Below, in pieces: positions 8,780 to 16,978 of a DNA stretch of 64,000 bases. The stretch is from Nocardioides cavernae. Its GTDB lineage: Bacteria > Actinomycetota > Actinomycetes > Propionibacteriales > Nocardioidaceae. The stretch is taken from contig NZ_JAFBCA010000001.1 of assembly GCF_016907475.1 (NCBI RefSeq), forward strand, positions 62,001 through 126,000, written 5' to 3'. The notes below the pieces were generated by a model. That model was given only the letters and a program-made list of their open reading frames with translations. It was not told the DNA's origin and did no database searches. A program made the position numbers and the translations under genes. How positions within the stretch are numbered: the first letter of the stretch is position 1; every line of letters begins with the position of its first letter.

Positions 8780-9115
8780 ATGTCTGGGACACCCCTATCT
8801 CCGGGCGAGCCAGCCCCCCACGCCGACGCCCTGCGCGACGAGGTCGCGCACCTGCACGAGGCCGTGAAGTCGCAGCGCGACATCGGCATGGCCATCGGGC
8901 TGCTGTCGGCCCGGTTCGGCCTCAGCACCGAGCAGGCCTGGCGCACCATCCTGCGCGTCTCGCAGGACAGCAACACCAAGGTCCGCACCGTCGCGCGGGT
9001 GCTCGTGGCCACCCACGACGGCAGCGCGGGACCCGAGGATCGCGAGATCCTCGCGAGGTTCGTCGTGCACCTGCCCGCGTCGGGATGGCCGGCAGGCCCT
9101 GCGTCCGGTGGATAA
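8780..9115 (+). CDS. ANTAR-domain protein
   Basis: A 111-residue protein that is little more than an ANTAR domain at about 25-85 (SQRDIGMAIGLLSARFGLSTEQAWRTILRVSQ...TKVRTVARVL). ANTAR domains bind paired RNA hairpins and prevent transcription termination. There is no sensor domain, so it must be controlled by partner proteins or by its own synthesis. ATG 8780 is favoured over ATG 8765 because GAGGTG lies just ahead. It is followed after 8 bases by a GAF-ANTAR gene, probably in one operon. Confidence 0.8.
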   Translation: MSGTPLSPGEPAPHADALRDEVAHLHEAVKSQRDIGMAIGLLSARFGLSTEQAWRTILRVSQDSNTKVRTVARVLVATHDGSAGPEDREILARFVVHLPASGWPAGPASGG

Positions 9116-9123
9116 TCCAGCGC

Positions 9124-9834
9124 ATGAACATCGACGACGCCGCACTGGCCGAGAGCCTGCGCCGGTTGTCCCAGCCCCGTGACGACGACGGCAGCCTCGT
9201 CTCCGCGCTCCACGTCGTGGTCACCGCCTGCGCCGACCTGTTCGGTGTGGACGGCGCGGGCGTGCTCATCGCCGACGAGCAGGACCTCCTCGTCTACGCC
9301 GCCGCGAGCGACGGGCCTGGACGGCTGCTCGAGCAGACCGAGGCAGAGGCGGGCGAGGGGCCGTGCACCGAGGCGTTCGTCCAGGGCCGCGTGGTCACCA
9401 GCCGCGACGTGACGGCCGAGGCCGATCGCTGGCCCACGCTGGCCAGCGCCATGGCCGATCAGCCGGTGCGGGCCGTGCTCGGCACGCCGGTGCTGCTCGG
9501 AGGCGTGCCGGTCGGCACCCTCGACGTCTACAAGAGCCGGGCCCACGACTGGGACGACAGCGAGCAGGCAGCGATCGGGAGGTACGCCGAGATCATCTCG
9601 ACGACCCTGGGCGCCGCCCTGCAGGCGCACACTGCGGGTGAGCTGGCCCGGCAGCTGCAGTACGCCCTCGACTACCGCGTGGTCATCGAGCGAGCCGTGG
9701 GCTACCTCATGGCCAAGCAGTCACTGGACGCCGTCAGTGCGTTCAACGCGCTGCGCAACGCCGCGCGCAGCCGTCGTACCAAGATCGGGGTCGTGTCCGA
9801 GCACGTCCTCGAGACCGGGTCGCTACCGGCCTGA
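9124..9834 (+). CDS. GAF-ANTAR regulator
   Basis: A 236-residue protein with a GAF domain at about 20-165 (VDGAGVLIADEQDLL, EGPCTEAFVQGRVV, PVLLGGVPVGTLDVY) and a C-terminal ANTAR domain at about 175-230 (ALDYRVVIERAVGYLMAKQSL). The GAF domain would sense a small molecule or redox signal and pass it to the RNA-binding ANTAR helices. The ANTAR tail is less canonical than in the neighbouring gene (ARSRRTKIGVVSEHVL). The start is ATG 9124, the first codon after the upstream ANTAR gene. Confidence 0.85.
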   Translation: MNIDDAALAESLRRLSQPRDDDGSLVSALHVVVTACADLFGVDGAGVLIADEQDLLVYAAASDGPGRLLEQTEAEAGEGPCTEAFVQGRVVTSRDVTAEADRWPTLASAMADQPVRAVLGTPVLLGGVPVGTLDVYKSRAHDWDDSEQAAIGRYAEIISTTLGAALQAHTAGELARQLQYALDYRVVIERAVGYLMAKQSLDAVSAFNALRNAARSRRTKIGVVSEHVLETGSLPA

Positions 9835-9874
9835 CGGCACCCGGCCTCACCGGACGTCGCACCTCCCCTGGGAT

Positions 9875-9890
9875 GGATTTTGCGGATTTT
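9875..9890. repeat. GGATTTT direct repeat ahead of glycosyltransferase operon
   Basis: GGATTTT occurs at 9875-9881 and again at 9884-9890, a 9-bp period in a GC-rich background, 58 bases before the first gene of the seven-gene operon. Further on, GGGTAC at about 9934 resembles the -10 box of SigB/SigF promoters, but no matching -35 GTTT is visible. It is a candidate activator site. Confidence 0.3.
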
Positions 9891-9947
9891 CGGCCCTCCG
9901 GAGCCCTTCTTCCCGCATGGGCACCACCTGGGCGGGTACATCTGCGC

Positions 9948-11093
9948 GTGACCACCTCCGACATGACCACGGGGGCGCGCACGGCGCCGTCCGTGTCGCG
10001 TCCGCGGACCGGGCGCCTCGTCATCGCCTCGGTGCCCGCCAACCACGCGTACGTCCGTCACCTCGCGCCCGAGGACGGCTCGGGTCCGGTGCGCCTGCCC
10101 GACCCCACGCCTCCGGGCGCGGCCACCACGCAGCAGTGGTGGCCCCCGGTCATGCTCGACGCCGCCTGGGTCGAGGACCACGACTTCGACGTCTTCCACC
10201 TCCACTTCGGCTTCGACGCCCGCAGCCCCGCGGACCTCGAGGAGCTGGTCGCCGCGCTCCGCCGACGCGGCAAGCCGCTGGTCTTCACCGTCCACGACCT
10301 GCGCAACCCCCACCACCTCGACCGCGAGGCGCACGACCGCCACCTCGACGTCCTCGTGCCGGCCGCCGACGCGCTGATCACGTTGACGAAGGGCGCCGCC
10401 GCCGAGATCCGGGCGCGTTGGGGCCGCGAGGCGGTCGTGGTGCCGCACCCCCACGTCGTACCCCTCGACGTGATGCGCCGCGCCGCCGCCGTGCGCGGGG
10501 TGCTGGGACGTGAGCCGCGCCACCGCGAGCTCCGCATTGGCCTGCACGTGAAGAGCCTGCGCGCCGGCATGCACCCCCACCCGCTGCTCCCCGTGCTCGT
10601 CGATGCCGTCCGCGACCTGCCGGGCGCGGTGCTGCAGGTCAACGGGCACCGTGACGTGCTCCTCCCCGACGGCTCGAGGTACGACGCCGAGCTCGCTGCT
10701 GCACTCCAGCACCACGCGGCCCGCGGTGAGGTCGACCTGCGCATCCACGACTTCCTCGACGACGACGCGCTGTGGGCCTACCTGGCAGACCTCGACGTGT
10801 CGGTCCTGCCCTACCGCTTCGGCACCCACAGCGGCTGGCTCGAGGCCTGTCGCGACCTCGGGACCGCCGTCATCGCCCCCTCGTGCGGCTACTACGCCGA
10901 CCAGGGACCGGTGCTGACCTACGAGCACGACGAGGACCACCTCGACGCGGCCAGCCTGGTGGCAGCCGTGCGCGAGGTCCACGCGAACCACGCAGCCGTC
11001 CCGATCGACGTCGACGCGCGACGGCGACAGCGGGCGCAGGTCGCCACCGCCCACGCCCGGGTGTACGACTCCGTGGCGGGTGGTCGACGGTGA
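9948..11093 (+). CDS. glycosyltransferase, GT-B fold (GT4-like)
   Basis: A 381-residue GT-B glycosyltransferase. The N-terminal half shows FDVFHLHFGFDARSP and PLVFTVHDLRNPHHL (acceptor domain). The C-terminal half has ALWAYLADLDVSVLPYRFGTHSGWLEACRDLG, the nucleotide-sugar end of GT4 enzymes, where the usual EPFG..xxEA motif is replaced by THSGWLEA. Neither donor nor acceptor can be deduced. It starts at GTG 9948 or ATG 9963. It is the first gene of a seven-gene operon whose members all overlap by 4 bases. Confidence 0.8.
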   Translation: MTTSDMTTGARTAPSVSRPRTGRLVIASVPANHAYVRHLAPEDGSGPVRLPDPTPPGAATTQQWWPPVMLDAAWVEDHDFDVFHLHFGFDARSPADLEELVAALRRRGKPLVFTVHDLRNPHHLDREAHDRHLDVLVPAADALITLTKGAAAEIRARWGREAVVVPHPHVVPLDVMRRAAAVRGVLGREPRHRELRIGLHVKSLRAGMHPHPLLPVLVDAVRDLPGAVLQVNGHRDVLLPDGSRYDAELAAALQHHAARGEVDLRIHDFLDDDALWAYLADLDVSVLPYRFGTHSGWLEACRDLGTAVIAPSCGYYADQGPVLTYEHDEDHLDAASLVAAVREVHANHAAVPIDVDARRRQRAQVATAHARVYDSVAGGRR

Positions 11094-12157
11094 GGATCTG
11101 CCTCATCGCCTCCAGCCGCTTCCCCATCCGAGAGCCCTTCGCCGGCGGTCTTGAGTCGATGACCTGGACGACCGCGCGCGGCCTGGCCGAGCGGGGGCAC
11201 GACGTCACGCTCTTCGCCGGACCCGGGTCCGACACGTCGCTGCCGGTGCGCCTCCTGCCGCTGTCGACGGTGCAGGTCAGCACCGTCGCGATGGCCGACA
11301 AGTTCGCGCCCGGACCGGGATGGCTCGCCGAGCACCACGCCTACCTCGCCCTGATGCTCTCCCTCGCGCGCACCGGCGCCGAGGAGTACGACGTCGTGCA
11401 CAACAACAGCCTCCACCACCTGCCGATCGCGATGGCTGCGGCCGTCGACGTCCCGATGGTGACCACCCTCCACACCCCGCCCCTGCCGATGATCGAGTCG
11501 GCGCTGGCCCTGTGCCCGCGCCCGCCGCGCTTCGTGGCGGTGAGCGAGTGGACGGCGCAGTCGTGGCGCCACGCGGTCGACAGCGACGTCGTGCTCAACG
11601 GGCTCGACCTGCGCGACTGGCCGGCCGGACCCGGCGGCGGCCCGGCGGTGTGGTCGGGGCGGATCGTGCCGGAGAAGGCGCCCCACCTCGCGATCGAGGC
11701 CTGCCGGATCGCGGGCGTGCCGCTCGTGCTGGCCGGGCCCGTGCAGGACCGGGCCTACTTCGACCGGGAGGTCGCGCCGCTGCTGGGCGACGACGCCCAC
11801 TACGCCGGGCACCTCGCGCAGCGCGACCTCTCCGCCCTGCTGCGCCGGGCGTCGGTGGCGGTGGTGACGCCCATGTGGGACGAGCCCTACGGTCTCGTCG
11901 CCGCCGAGGCCATGGCCAGCGGCACCCCCGTCGCGACCTTCGCCCGCGGTGGGCTCAGCCAGGTCGTGTCGCCGCAGGGCGGCGTGCTCGCGGCACCCGG
12001 AGACGCAGCGGCCCTCGCCGAGGCCGTCGTGGCCGCGGCCGGGCTCGACCGGGACGGCGTGCGCGCCTACGCCGAGTCCACCTGCAGCGCCGACGCGATG
12101 GTCGAGAGCTATCTCGACATCTATGCCGAGCTCACCCGCCAGGACGACGCGGCGTGA
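11090..12157 (+). CDS. GT4-family glycosyltransferase
   Basis: A 355-residue GT4 enzyme. RICLIASSRFPIREPFAGGLES is a Rossmann entry with the glycine loop that contacts the donor phosphate, VWSGRIVPEKAPHLAIEA starts the C-terminal domain, and MWDEPYGLVAAEAMASGTPV is the conserved EPYG...EA donor site. It belongs to the same family as enzymes that build cell-surface glycans and glycolipids. The start GTG overlaps the preceding stop (GTGA at 11090-11093). Confidence 0.88.
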   Translation: MRICLIASSRFPIREPFAGGLESMTWTTARGLAERGHDVTLFAGPGSDTSLPVRLLPLSTVQVSTVAMADKFAPGPGWLAEHHAYLALMLSLARTGAEEYDVVHNNSLHHLPIAMAAAVDVPMVTTLHTPPLPMIESALALCPRPPRFVAVSEWTAQSWRHAVDSDVVLNGLDLRDWPAGPGGGPAVWSGRIVPEKAPHLAIEACRIAGVPLVLAGPVQDRAYFDREVAPLLGDDAHYAGHLAQRDLSALLRRASVAVVTPMWDEPYGLVAAEAMASGTPVATFARGGLSQVVSPQGGVLAAPGDAAALAEAVVAAAGLDRDGVRAYAESTCSADAMVESYLDIYAELTRQDDAA

Positions 12158-13200
12158 CCCGCGACGACGCCACGGGGGTCGTCGGCTACTACGTCCACCA
12201 CGTCGGCAGCGGGCACCGCCACCGTGCCGAGGTGCTCGCCGCCCGGCTGCGGCGCGACGGCATCGGCGTGACCGGACTGTCGTCCCTGCCCCGGCCCGAC
12301 GGCTGGGAGGGCGACTGGGTGCGGCTGCCCCGCGACGACGACGGCGACCCCCGCGACGTCTCGGCCCACGGTCACCTGCACTGGGCTCCCGTCCTGCACG
12401 ACGGCACCCGCTCCCGGGCCGCCGCCCTCAGCACGTGGCTGGAGACCGCCCGTCCCGACCTGCTCGTCGTCGACGTGTCCGTCGAGGTGCTGCTCCTCGC
12501 CCGCCTCCACGGGATCCCCGCCGTCGGCGTGGTCCTCCCCGGACGCCGCGACGACCGCGCCCACCTGCTGGGGTTCGGCGTCGCCGAAGCGCTGGTCGGG
12601 TTCTGGCCGCGCGCGGCGCGCGACATGACGCCCGGACTGCCCGACGACCTGCGCGAGCGGCTGGTGCCGGTGGGGGCGCTGTCGCGCCACCCGGTGCGCA
12701 CGGAGCCGGTCCACGCGGCCGCGGCAGCCGGTCGTACGGTCGCCCTGCTGCTCGGGTCGGGTGGCCACGACGTCACCGCCGACGACGTACGCCTCGCGCA
12801 GGCGGCCACCCCCGACTGGCGCTGGCACGTGCTCGGCGCCGACCGGAGCACCTGGGTCGCCGACCCGTCGGCGGTGCTCGCCGGCGCGGACGTGGTGGTC
12901 ACCCACGCCGGACAGAACGCGCTCGCCGAGACGGCGGCGGCCCGGCGGCCGGCGGTCCTCCTGCCGCAGCACCGACCCCACGACGAGCAGCAGACCACCG
13001 GCACCGTGCTCGCCGACGGCTGGCCGGCCGTCGTCCGACCCGCCTGGCCCGCCGCCGACGAGTGGGCCGGCGTGCTCGACCGGGCAGCCGACCTCGACCC
13101 GCGCGGCTGGGCGGAGTGGTGCGACGGCCGGGCCGCCGACCGGTTCGCCGACGTGGTCCTGCAGACCCGCGCGCGCCTCGTAGACAGGACGGCCCGATGA
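12154..13200 (+). CDS. MurG/GT28-like glycosyltransferase
   Basis: A 348-residue GT-B protein of the MurG/GT28 type. YYVHHVGSGHRHRAEVLAARL is the N-terminal glycine-rich loop, TVALLLGSGGHDVTADDV opens the C-terminal domain and ADVVVTHAGQNALAETAAARRPAVLLPQ is the hallmark donor-binding segment (TH.G.N...E....P.v..P). Enzymes of this shape transfer hexose or hexosamine to lipid or polyketide acceptors. The GTG start overlaps the previous stop (12154-12157). Confidence 0.85.
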   Translation: MTRDDATGVVGYYVHHVGSGHRHRAEVLAARLRRDGIGVTGLSSLPRPDGWEGDWVRLPRDDDGDPRDVSAHGHLHWAPVLHDGTRSRAAALSTWLETARPDLLVVDVSVEVLLLARLHGIPAVGVVLPGRRDDRAHLLGFGVAEALVGFWPRAARDMTPGLPDDLRERLVPVGALSRHPVRTEPVHAAAAAGRTVALLLGSGGHDVTADDVRLAQAATPDWRWHVLGADRSTWVADPSAVLAGADVVVTHAGQNALAETAAARRPAVLLPQHRPHDEQQTTGTVLADGWPAVVRPAWPAADEWAGVLDRAADLDPRGWAEWCDGRAADRFADVVLQTRARLVDRTAR

Positions 13201-14054
13201 CCCGCGTCGCCGTCGTCACGATCGCCCACGGCCGCCACGAGCACCTCGCCGCCCAGCACCGCTCGCTCGCCCGCGGCACCGTCCGGCCCGACCACTACCT
13301 CACGGTCGCGATGGACGACCCAGCCATCGTCGAGGAGCAGGTCGACGGGCTCGTCCGCGAGGTCGTCGCCGTCGGTCGCGGACCCGCGGGCGGCCTGCCA
13401 CTGGCCGCCGCCCGCAACCTCGGCGTCCGCACCGCGATCGACGCCGGTGCCGACGTGGTCGTGCTCCTCGACGTCGACTGCCTGGCCGCGGCCGGCCTCG
13501 TGGCGTCGTACGCCGACGTGGTCACGGCGCAGCCGGAGCGCATCTGGTCGGGACCGGTGACCTACCTTCCTCCCCGCCCGCCGGGCGGCTACCCCGAGGA
13601 CCCGGCCGACCTCACGGCCTGGGACGACCCGCACCCGGCGCGACCGAGCCCCGCGCCCGGCGAGCTGCTGGAGTCCGACGATCCCGACCTCTTCTGGTCG
13701 TTGTCCTTCGCCGTGCACCCGCGCACGTGGGAGCGCCTCGGCGGCTTCTGCGAGGGCTACACCGGCTACGGCGGGGAGGACACCGACCTGGGTCGTACGG
13801 CGATCGCCCGCGGCATCGGCCTCGGCTGGGTCGGCGGCGCCCGCGCCTACCACCAGCACCACCCGGTCAGCAACCCCCCGGTCGAGCACCTCGACGACAT
13901 CCTGCGCAACGGCCGGCTCTTCCACGAGCGGTGGGGCGAGTGGCCGATGACGGGATGGCTGGAGGAGTTCGAGCGTCGGGGACTGGTGCGCCGCGAGGAT
14001 GGGAACTGGACCCGGGAGACAGCTGTGAGCAGCACGAAGGAGACGACCCCATGA
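13197..14054 (+). CDS. GT2-like glycosyltransferase, GT-A fold
   Basis: A 285-residue GT-A protein. VAVVTIAHGRHEHLAAQ is the first strand, VVLLDVDCLAAAGLV carries the metal-binding DxD-type motif (Asp-Val-Asp), and RLGGFCEGYTGYGGEDTDLGRTA is the C-terminal GGEDTDL acid motif of galactosyltransferase and chondroitin polymerase-like enzymes. This is the only inverting GT-A type enzyme of the operon. The ATGA overlap at 13197-13200 couples it to the MurG-like gene. Confidence 0.88.
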   Translation: MTRVAVVTIAHGRHEHLAAQHRSLARGTVRPDHYLTVAMDDPAIVEEQVDGLVREVVAVGRGPAGGLPLAAARNLGVRTAIDAGADVVVLLDVDCLAAAGLVASYADVVTAQPERIWSGPVTYLPPRPPGGYPEDPADLTAWDDPHPARPSPAPGELLESDDPDLFWSLSFAVHPRTWERLGGFCEGYTGYGGEDTDLGRTAIARGIGLGWVGGARAYHQHHPVSNPPVEHLDDILRNGRLFHERWGEWPMTGWLEEFERRGLVRREDGNWTRETAVSSTKETTP

Positions 14055-14488
14055 GCACGACGACCCGATCCGTGTCCGCCACGCCCGAGCAGGTGTGGGA
14101 GGTGCTGGCCGACGGCTGGCTCTACCCCCTCTTCGTCGTCGGAGCGTCCCGGATGCGCGACGTCGACGCGTCGTGGCCCGCCGTCGGCGCGAAGCTGCAC
14201 CACAGCGTCGGCACCTGGCCGCTGCTGATCGACGACACCACGGAGGTCGTCGAGGTCGAGGAGGGCGAGCGGCTCCTGCTGCTCGCCCGCGGTTGGCCCG
14301 CCGGCCAGGCGCACGTCGACATCTCCCTGCAGTCCACCGGAGACACCACGGTCGTCACCATCACCGAGGACGCGACGGCCGGGCCCGGTCTCCTCGTGCC
14401 CAAGCCGCTGCGCGACGTCCAGCTGCACTGGCGCAACATCGAGACCCTGCGACGACTGGCCTTCGTGGTGGAGGGCCGGACGCAGTGA
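14051..14488 (+). CDS. SRPBCC-family protein
   Basis: A 145-residue START/Bet-v1-like fold protein: SVSATPEQVWEVLADGWLYPLFVVGASRM at the start, a run of beta strands (LLLLARGWPAGQAHVDISLQ) and the closing long helix (LRDVQLHWRNIETLRRLAFVVEG). Such proteins bind hydrophobic ligands, as cyclases, hydrolases or carriers. Its place between glycosyltransferases and an FAD desaturase-like enzyme suggests a lipid or polyene substrate. The ATGA overlap is at 14051-14054. Confidence 0.85.
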   Translation: MSTTTRSVSATPEQVWEVLADGWLYPLFVVGASRMRDVDASWPAVGAKLHHSVGTWPLLIDDTTEVVEVEEGERLLLLARGWPAGQAHVDISLQSTGDTTVVTITEDATAGPGLLVPKPLRDVQLHWRNIETLRRLAFVVEGRTQ

Positions 14489-16074
14489 GCGCCGGCTCGA
14501 CAGGCGCGTACGACGCCGTCGTGGTCGGTGCCGGCCCCAACGGGCTGGTCGCCGCCAACCTGCTGGTCGACGCCGGCTGGCGCGTGCTGGTGCTCGAGGC
14601 GCAGGCCACGCCGGGCGGTGCGGTCCGCAGCGACCGGGAGGTGTACCCCGACTTCGTCCACGACACGTTCAGCGCGTTCTACCCGCTGGCCGTGGCGTCG
14701 CGCGCGATCACCGACCTGCGCTTGGAGGAGCACGGGCTGACGTGGGAGCACGCCCCGGCCGTGCTCGGCCACCCCTTCGGCGACGGGCAGTGGGCGGTCC
14801 TGCACCGCGACCGCCACGACACGGCGGCCGGCCTCGACGCGCTCCACGCGGGCGACGGCGACACCTGGCTGGAGCTGTGCCGCACCTGGGACCGCATCGG
14901 CCCGGCGCTGGTCGACGGGCTCACCTCCCCCTTCCCTCCGGTGCGCGCGGGAGCCCGGCTGGTGCCGGCGCTGGCCCGGACCGGCGGGCTCGACACCGTG
15001 CGGCGACTGGCGACCCCGGTCGCCTCGCTCGGCCGCGAGCTCTTCTCCGGCCCCGCCGCCCAGCTGCTGCTCAACGGCAACGCCGGCCACGCCGACTTCC
15101 CCCTCGCCTCACCCGGCTCGGGGGTCTTCGGCGTGCTGATGACGATGCTCGGCCAGACCGTCGGCTTCCCCGTCCCTCGGGGCGGCGCCCAGCAGCTGAC
15201 CGAGGCCCTCGTCGCGCGCTGCACCTCCCTCGGCGCGGAGCTGGTCACCGACGCCGAGGTGACGGCCGTCGAGGTCCGCGACGGCCGCGTGGCCGGCGTA
15301 CGCACCCGCGACGGGCAGTCGTACGCCACCCGCGCCGTGCTCGCCGACGTGTCGGCCACCCACCTCTTCGGCCGGCTGGTCGCCGAGGAGCACCTGCCCG
15401 CGCGAGTCGTGCGCGGCATGCGCCACTTCGAGCTCGACCCCGGCACCGTGAAGGTGGACTGGGCGCTCTCCGGACCCGTGCCGTGGACCAACCGGCCGGA
15501 CCGCGCGCCGGGCACGGTGCACATCGCCGACTCCGTTGAGGAGATGACCGAGACCCTGGCCCAGGTCTCGTCGGGCGTGGTGCCGCACCGGCCGTTCCTG
15601 CTGACCGGCCAGATGACGTCGAGCGACCCCACCCGGTCCCCCGCCGGCACCGAGTCGTTCTGGGCCTACACTCACGTCCCGCAGCCGGGGGAGACCCGCC
15701 GCGACGCTGCGGACGAGATCACCGGCGCGTGGGGCCACGACGACGCGCAGCGCTTCGCCGACCGGATGCAGGCGCGGATCGAGGCGCGCGCGCCCGGGTT
15801 CGGCGACCTGGTCCTCGAGCGCCGGGTGCTCGGGCCGCACGAGCTCGAGGCCCGCAACGCCAACCTGGTCGGTGGTGCCGTCAACGGCGGCACGTCGCAG
15901 CTGCACCAGGAGCTGGTCTTCCGGCCCGTCCCGGCGATGCGCGGCCGCGCGTCGACCGGCCTGCCGGGGCTCTACCTCGCCTCCGCCTCCGCGCACCCCG
16001 GCGGCGGCGTCCACGGGGCGGCCGGTGCGAACGCCGCCCGCGCCGCCCTCTGGCACCGAAGGATCCGCAGATGA
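14485..16074 (+). CDS. phytoene desaturase-like FAD oxidoreductase
   Basis: A 529-residue flavoprotein. AVVVGAGPNGLVAANLLVDAG is the FAD dinucleotide fold at about 11-31 with the acidic end of the second strand (VLVLEAQATPGGAV). The C-terminus GLYLASASAHPGGGVHGAAGANAA is the second FAD contact of the CrtI/carotene isomerase family. PRGGAQQLTEAL is the usual middle motif. Related enzymes desaturate or isomerise carotenoids or act on other polyprenyl chains. No phytoene synthase or prenyl synthase is nearby, so the substrate is open. The start GTG 14485 overlaps the SRPBCC stop. Confidence 0.88.
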   Translation: MSAGSTGAYDAVVVGAGPNGLVAANLLVDAGWRVLVLEAQATPGGAVRSDREVYPDFVHDTFSAFYPLAVASRAITDLRLEEHGLTWEHAPAVLGHPFGDGQWAVLHRDRHDTAAGLDALHAGDGDTWLELCRTWDRIGPALVDGLTSPFPPVRAGARLVPALARTGGLDTVRRLATPVASLGRELFSGPAAQLLLNGNAGHADFPLASPGSGVFGVLMTMLGQTVGFPVPRGGAQQLTEALVARCTSLGAELVTDAEVTAVEVRDGRVAGVRTRDGQSYATRAVLADVSATHLFGRLVAEEHLPARVVRGMRHFELDPGTVKVDWALSGPVPWTNRPDRAPGTVHIADSVEEMTETLAQVSSGVVPHRPFLLTGQMTSSDPTRSPAGTESFWAYTHVPQPGETRRDAADEITGAWGHDDAQRFADRMQARIEARAPGFGDLVLERRVLGPHELEARNANLVGGAVNGGTSQLHQELVFRPVPAMRGRASTGLPGLYLASASAHPGGGVHGAAGANAARAALWHRRIRR

Positions 16075-16688
16075 CCGACCACCTCGCCTTCGGCACCCTG
16101 ACGATCGCGTACGACGACCGCGTGCTGCGGCCACGGGAGTGGACGGCCGCGCAGTCGGAGTGGGCGGCCGACCTGATGGCCACCGCTCCCGGCGGGACGG
16201 TGCTCGAGCTCTGCGCGGGCGCCGGCCACATCGGTCTGCTCGCGGTCGCCGCCTCCGGCCGCCGGTTGCTCTGCGTCGACGCCAACCCCGTGGCGTGCGA
16301 CTTCGCCCGGGCCAACGCCGCCGCCGCCGGGATGGCCGAGCGGGTCGAGGTGCGCGAGGGGCGGCTTGAGGGTGCGCTCGCGCCCGATGAGACGTTCCCG
16401 GTGATCATCGCCGACCCGCCCTGGGTGCCGCGCGAGCAGACCTCCCGCTACCCCGAGGACCCGCTCACCGCCATCGACGGCGGCGACGACGGCCTCGACG
16501 TCGCCCGCGCCTGCCTCGCGGTCATCGACGACCACCTCTCCCCCGGCGGCTCGGCCGTGCTCCAGGTCGGCACCCGCGCCCAGACCGACGCCCTGCGCCG
16601 GGAACCCTGCTTCGCCGACGGCCGGCTCGCGATGGTGGAGGTGCGGCAGCAGGTGCGCGGGGTGCTCGCGCGCATCGACCGCGCCTGA
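16071..16688 (+). CDS. class I SAM-dependent methyltransferase, HemK/PrmC-like
   Basis: A 205-residue methyltransferase. VLELCAGAGHIGLLAV is motif I (SAM binding), LLCVDANPVACDFARANA is motif II and VIIADPPWVP is the motif IV of the N-methyltransferases (D/N-PP-Y/W), which suggests methylation of a nitrogen or of a planar group. The C-terminus FADGRLAMVEVRQQVRGVLARI is typical. It is last in the operon, with an ATGA overlap at 16071-16074. The whole operon therefore has six consecutive 4-bp overlaps. Confidence 0.85.
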   Translation: MTDHLAFGTLTIAYDDRVLRPREWTAAQSEWAADLMATAPGGTVLELCAGAGHIGLLAVAASGRRLLCVDANPVACDFARANAAAAGMAERVEVREGRLEGALAPDETFPVIIADPPWVPREQTSRYPEDPLTAIDGGDDGLDVARACLAVIDDHLSPGGSAVLQVGTRAQTDALRREPCFADGRLAMVEVRQQVRGVLARIDRA

Positions 16689-16725
16689 CGGCGTACCGCC
16701 GACGTTGCGGTGGGCGGTGTCCCAA

Positions 16726-16751
16726 CCACATTCGCCGGGGCAGGAATGTGG
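16726..16751. terminator. bidirectional hairpin between convergent operons
   Basis: CCACATT (16726-16732) pairs with AATGTGG (16745-16751) across a 12-base loop, in the 92-bp gap between the methyltransferase gene and the converging CDGSH gene. There is no T tract on either side, so efficiency is uncertain. Confidence 0.4.
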
Positions 16752-16780
16752 CTCACGCACCGCTCGGGGCGCGGAGTTCG

Positions 16781-16978
16781 TCAGCGCGGGATGACCTTGT
16801 GGGTCCCGTCGCACCAGGGCAGGCGGCTCGACTTCTCGCAGCGGCAGAGGGCGACGACGGGGCGGTCGACGGCGTGGACCGTGCCCTCGAGGTCCTGCAC
16901 GGACTCGGCGCCGCGGAGCAGCATCGGGCCGTGCGGCACGAGCACCACGTCGGGGTGGTCGAAGTCGCGCTCGCTCAC
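16781..16978 (-). CDS. CDGSH iron-sulfur domain protein
   Basis: A 65-residue protein with one CDGSH [2Fe-2S] site: Cys45, Cys47 and Cys56 with His60 in CRCEKSSRLPWCDGTH. Such clusters transfer electrons or iron-sulfur units. The GTG start at 16978 overlaps the stop of the diiron-oxidase-like gene (16975-16978), so the pair is made together and the Fe-S protein may supply electrons to the oxidase. It is the end of a three-gene minus-strand operon. Confidence 0.88.
   Translation of the reverse strand: MSERDFDHPDVVLVPHGPMLLRGAESVQDLEGTVHAVDRPVVALCRCEKSSRLPWCDGTHKVIPR

Noticed and set aside
9948..16688. Interpretation as a carotenoid biosynthesis cluster
   Set aside because: Only the desaturase-like enzyme fits. 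Phytoene synthase, prenyl synthase and cyclase genes are absent.
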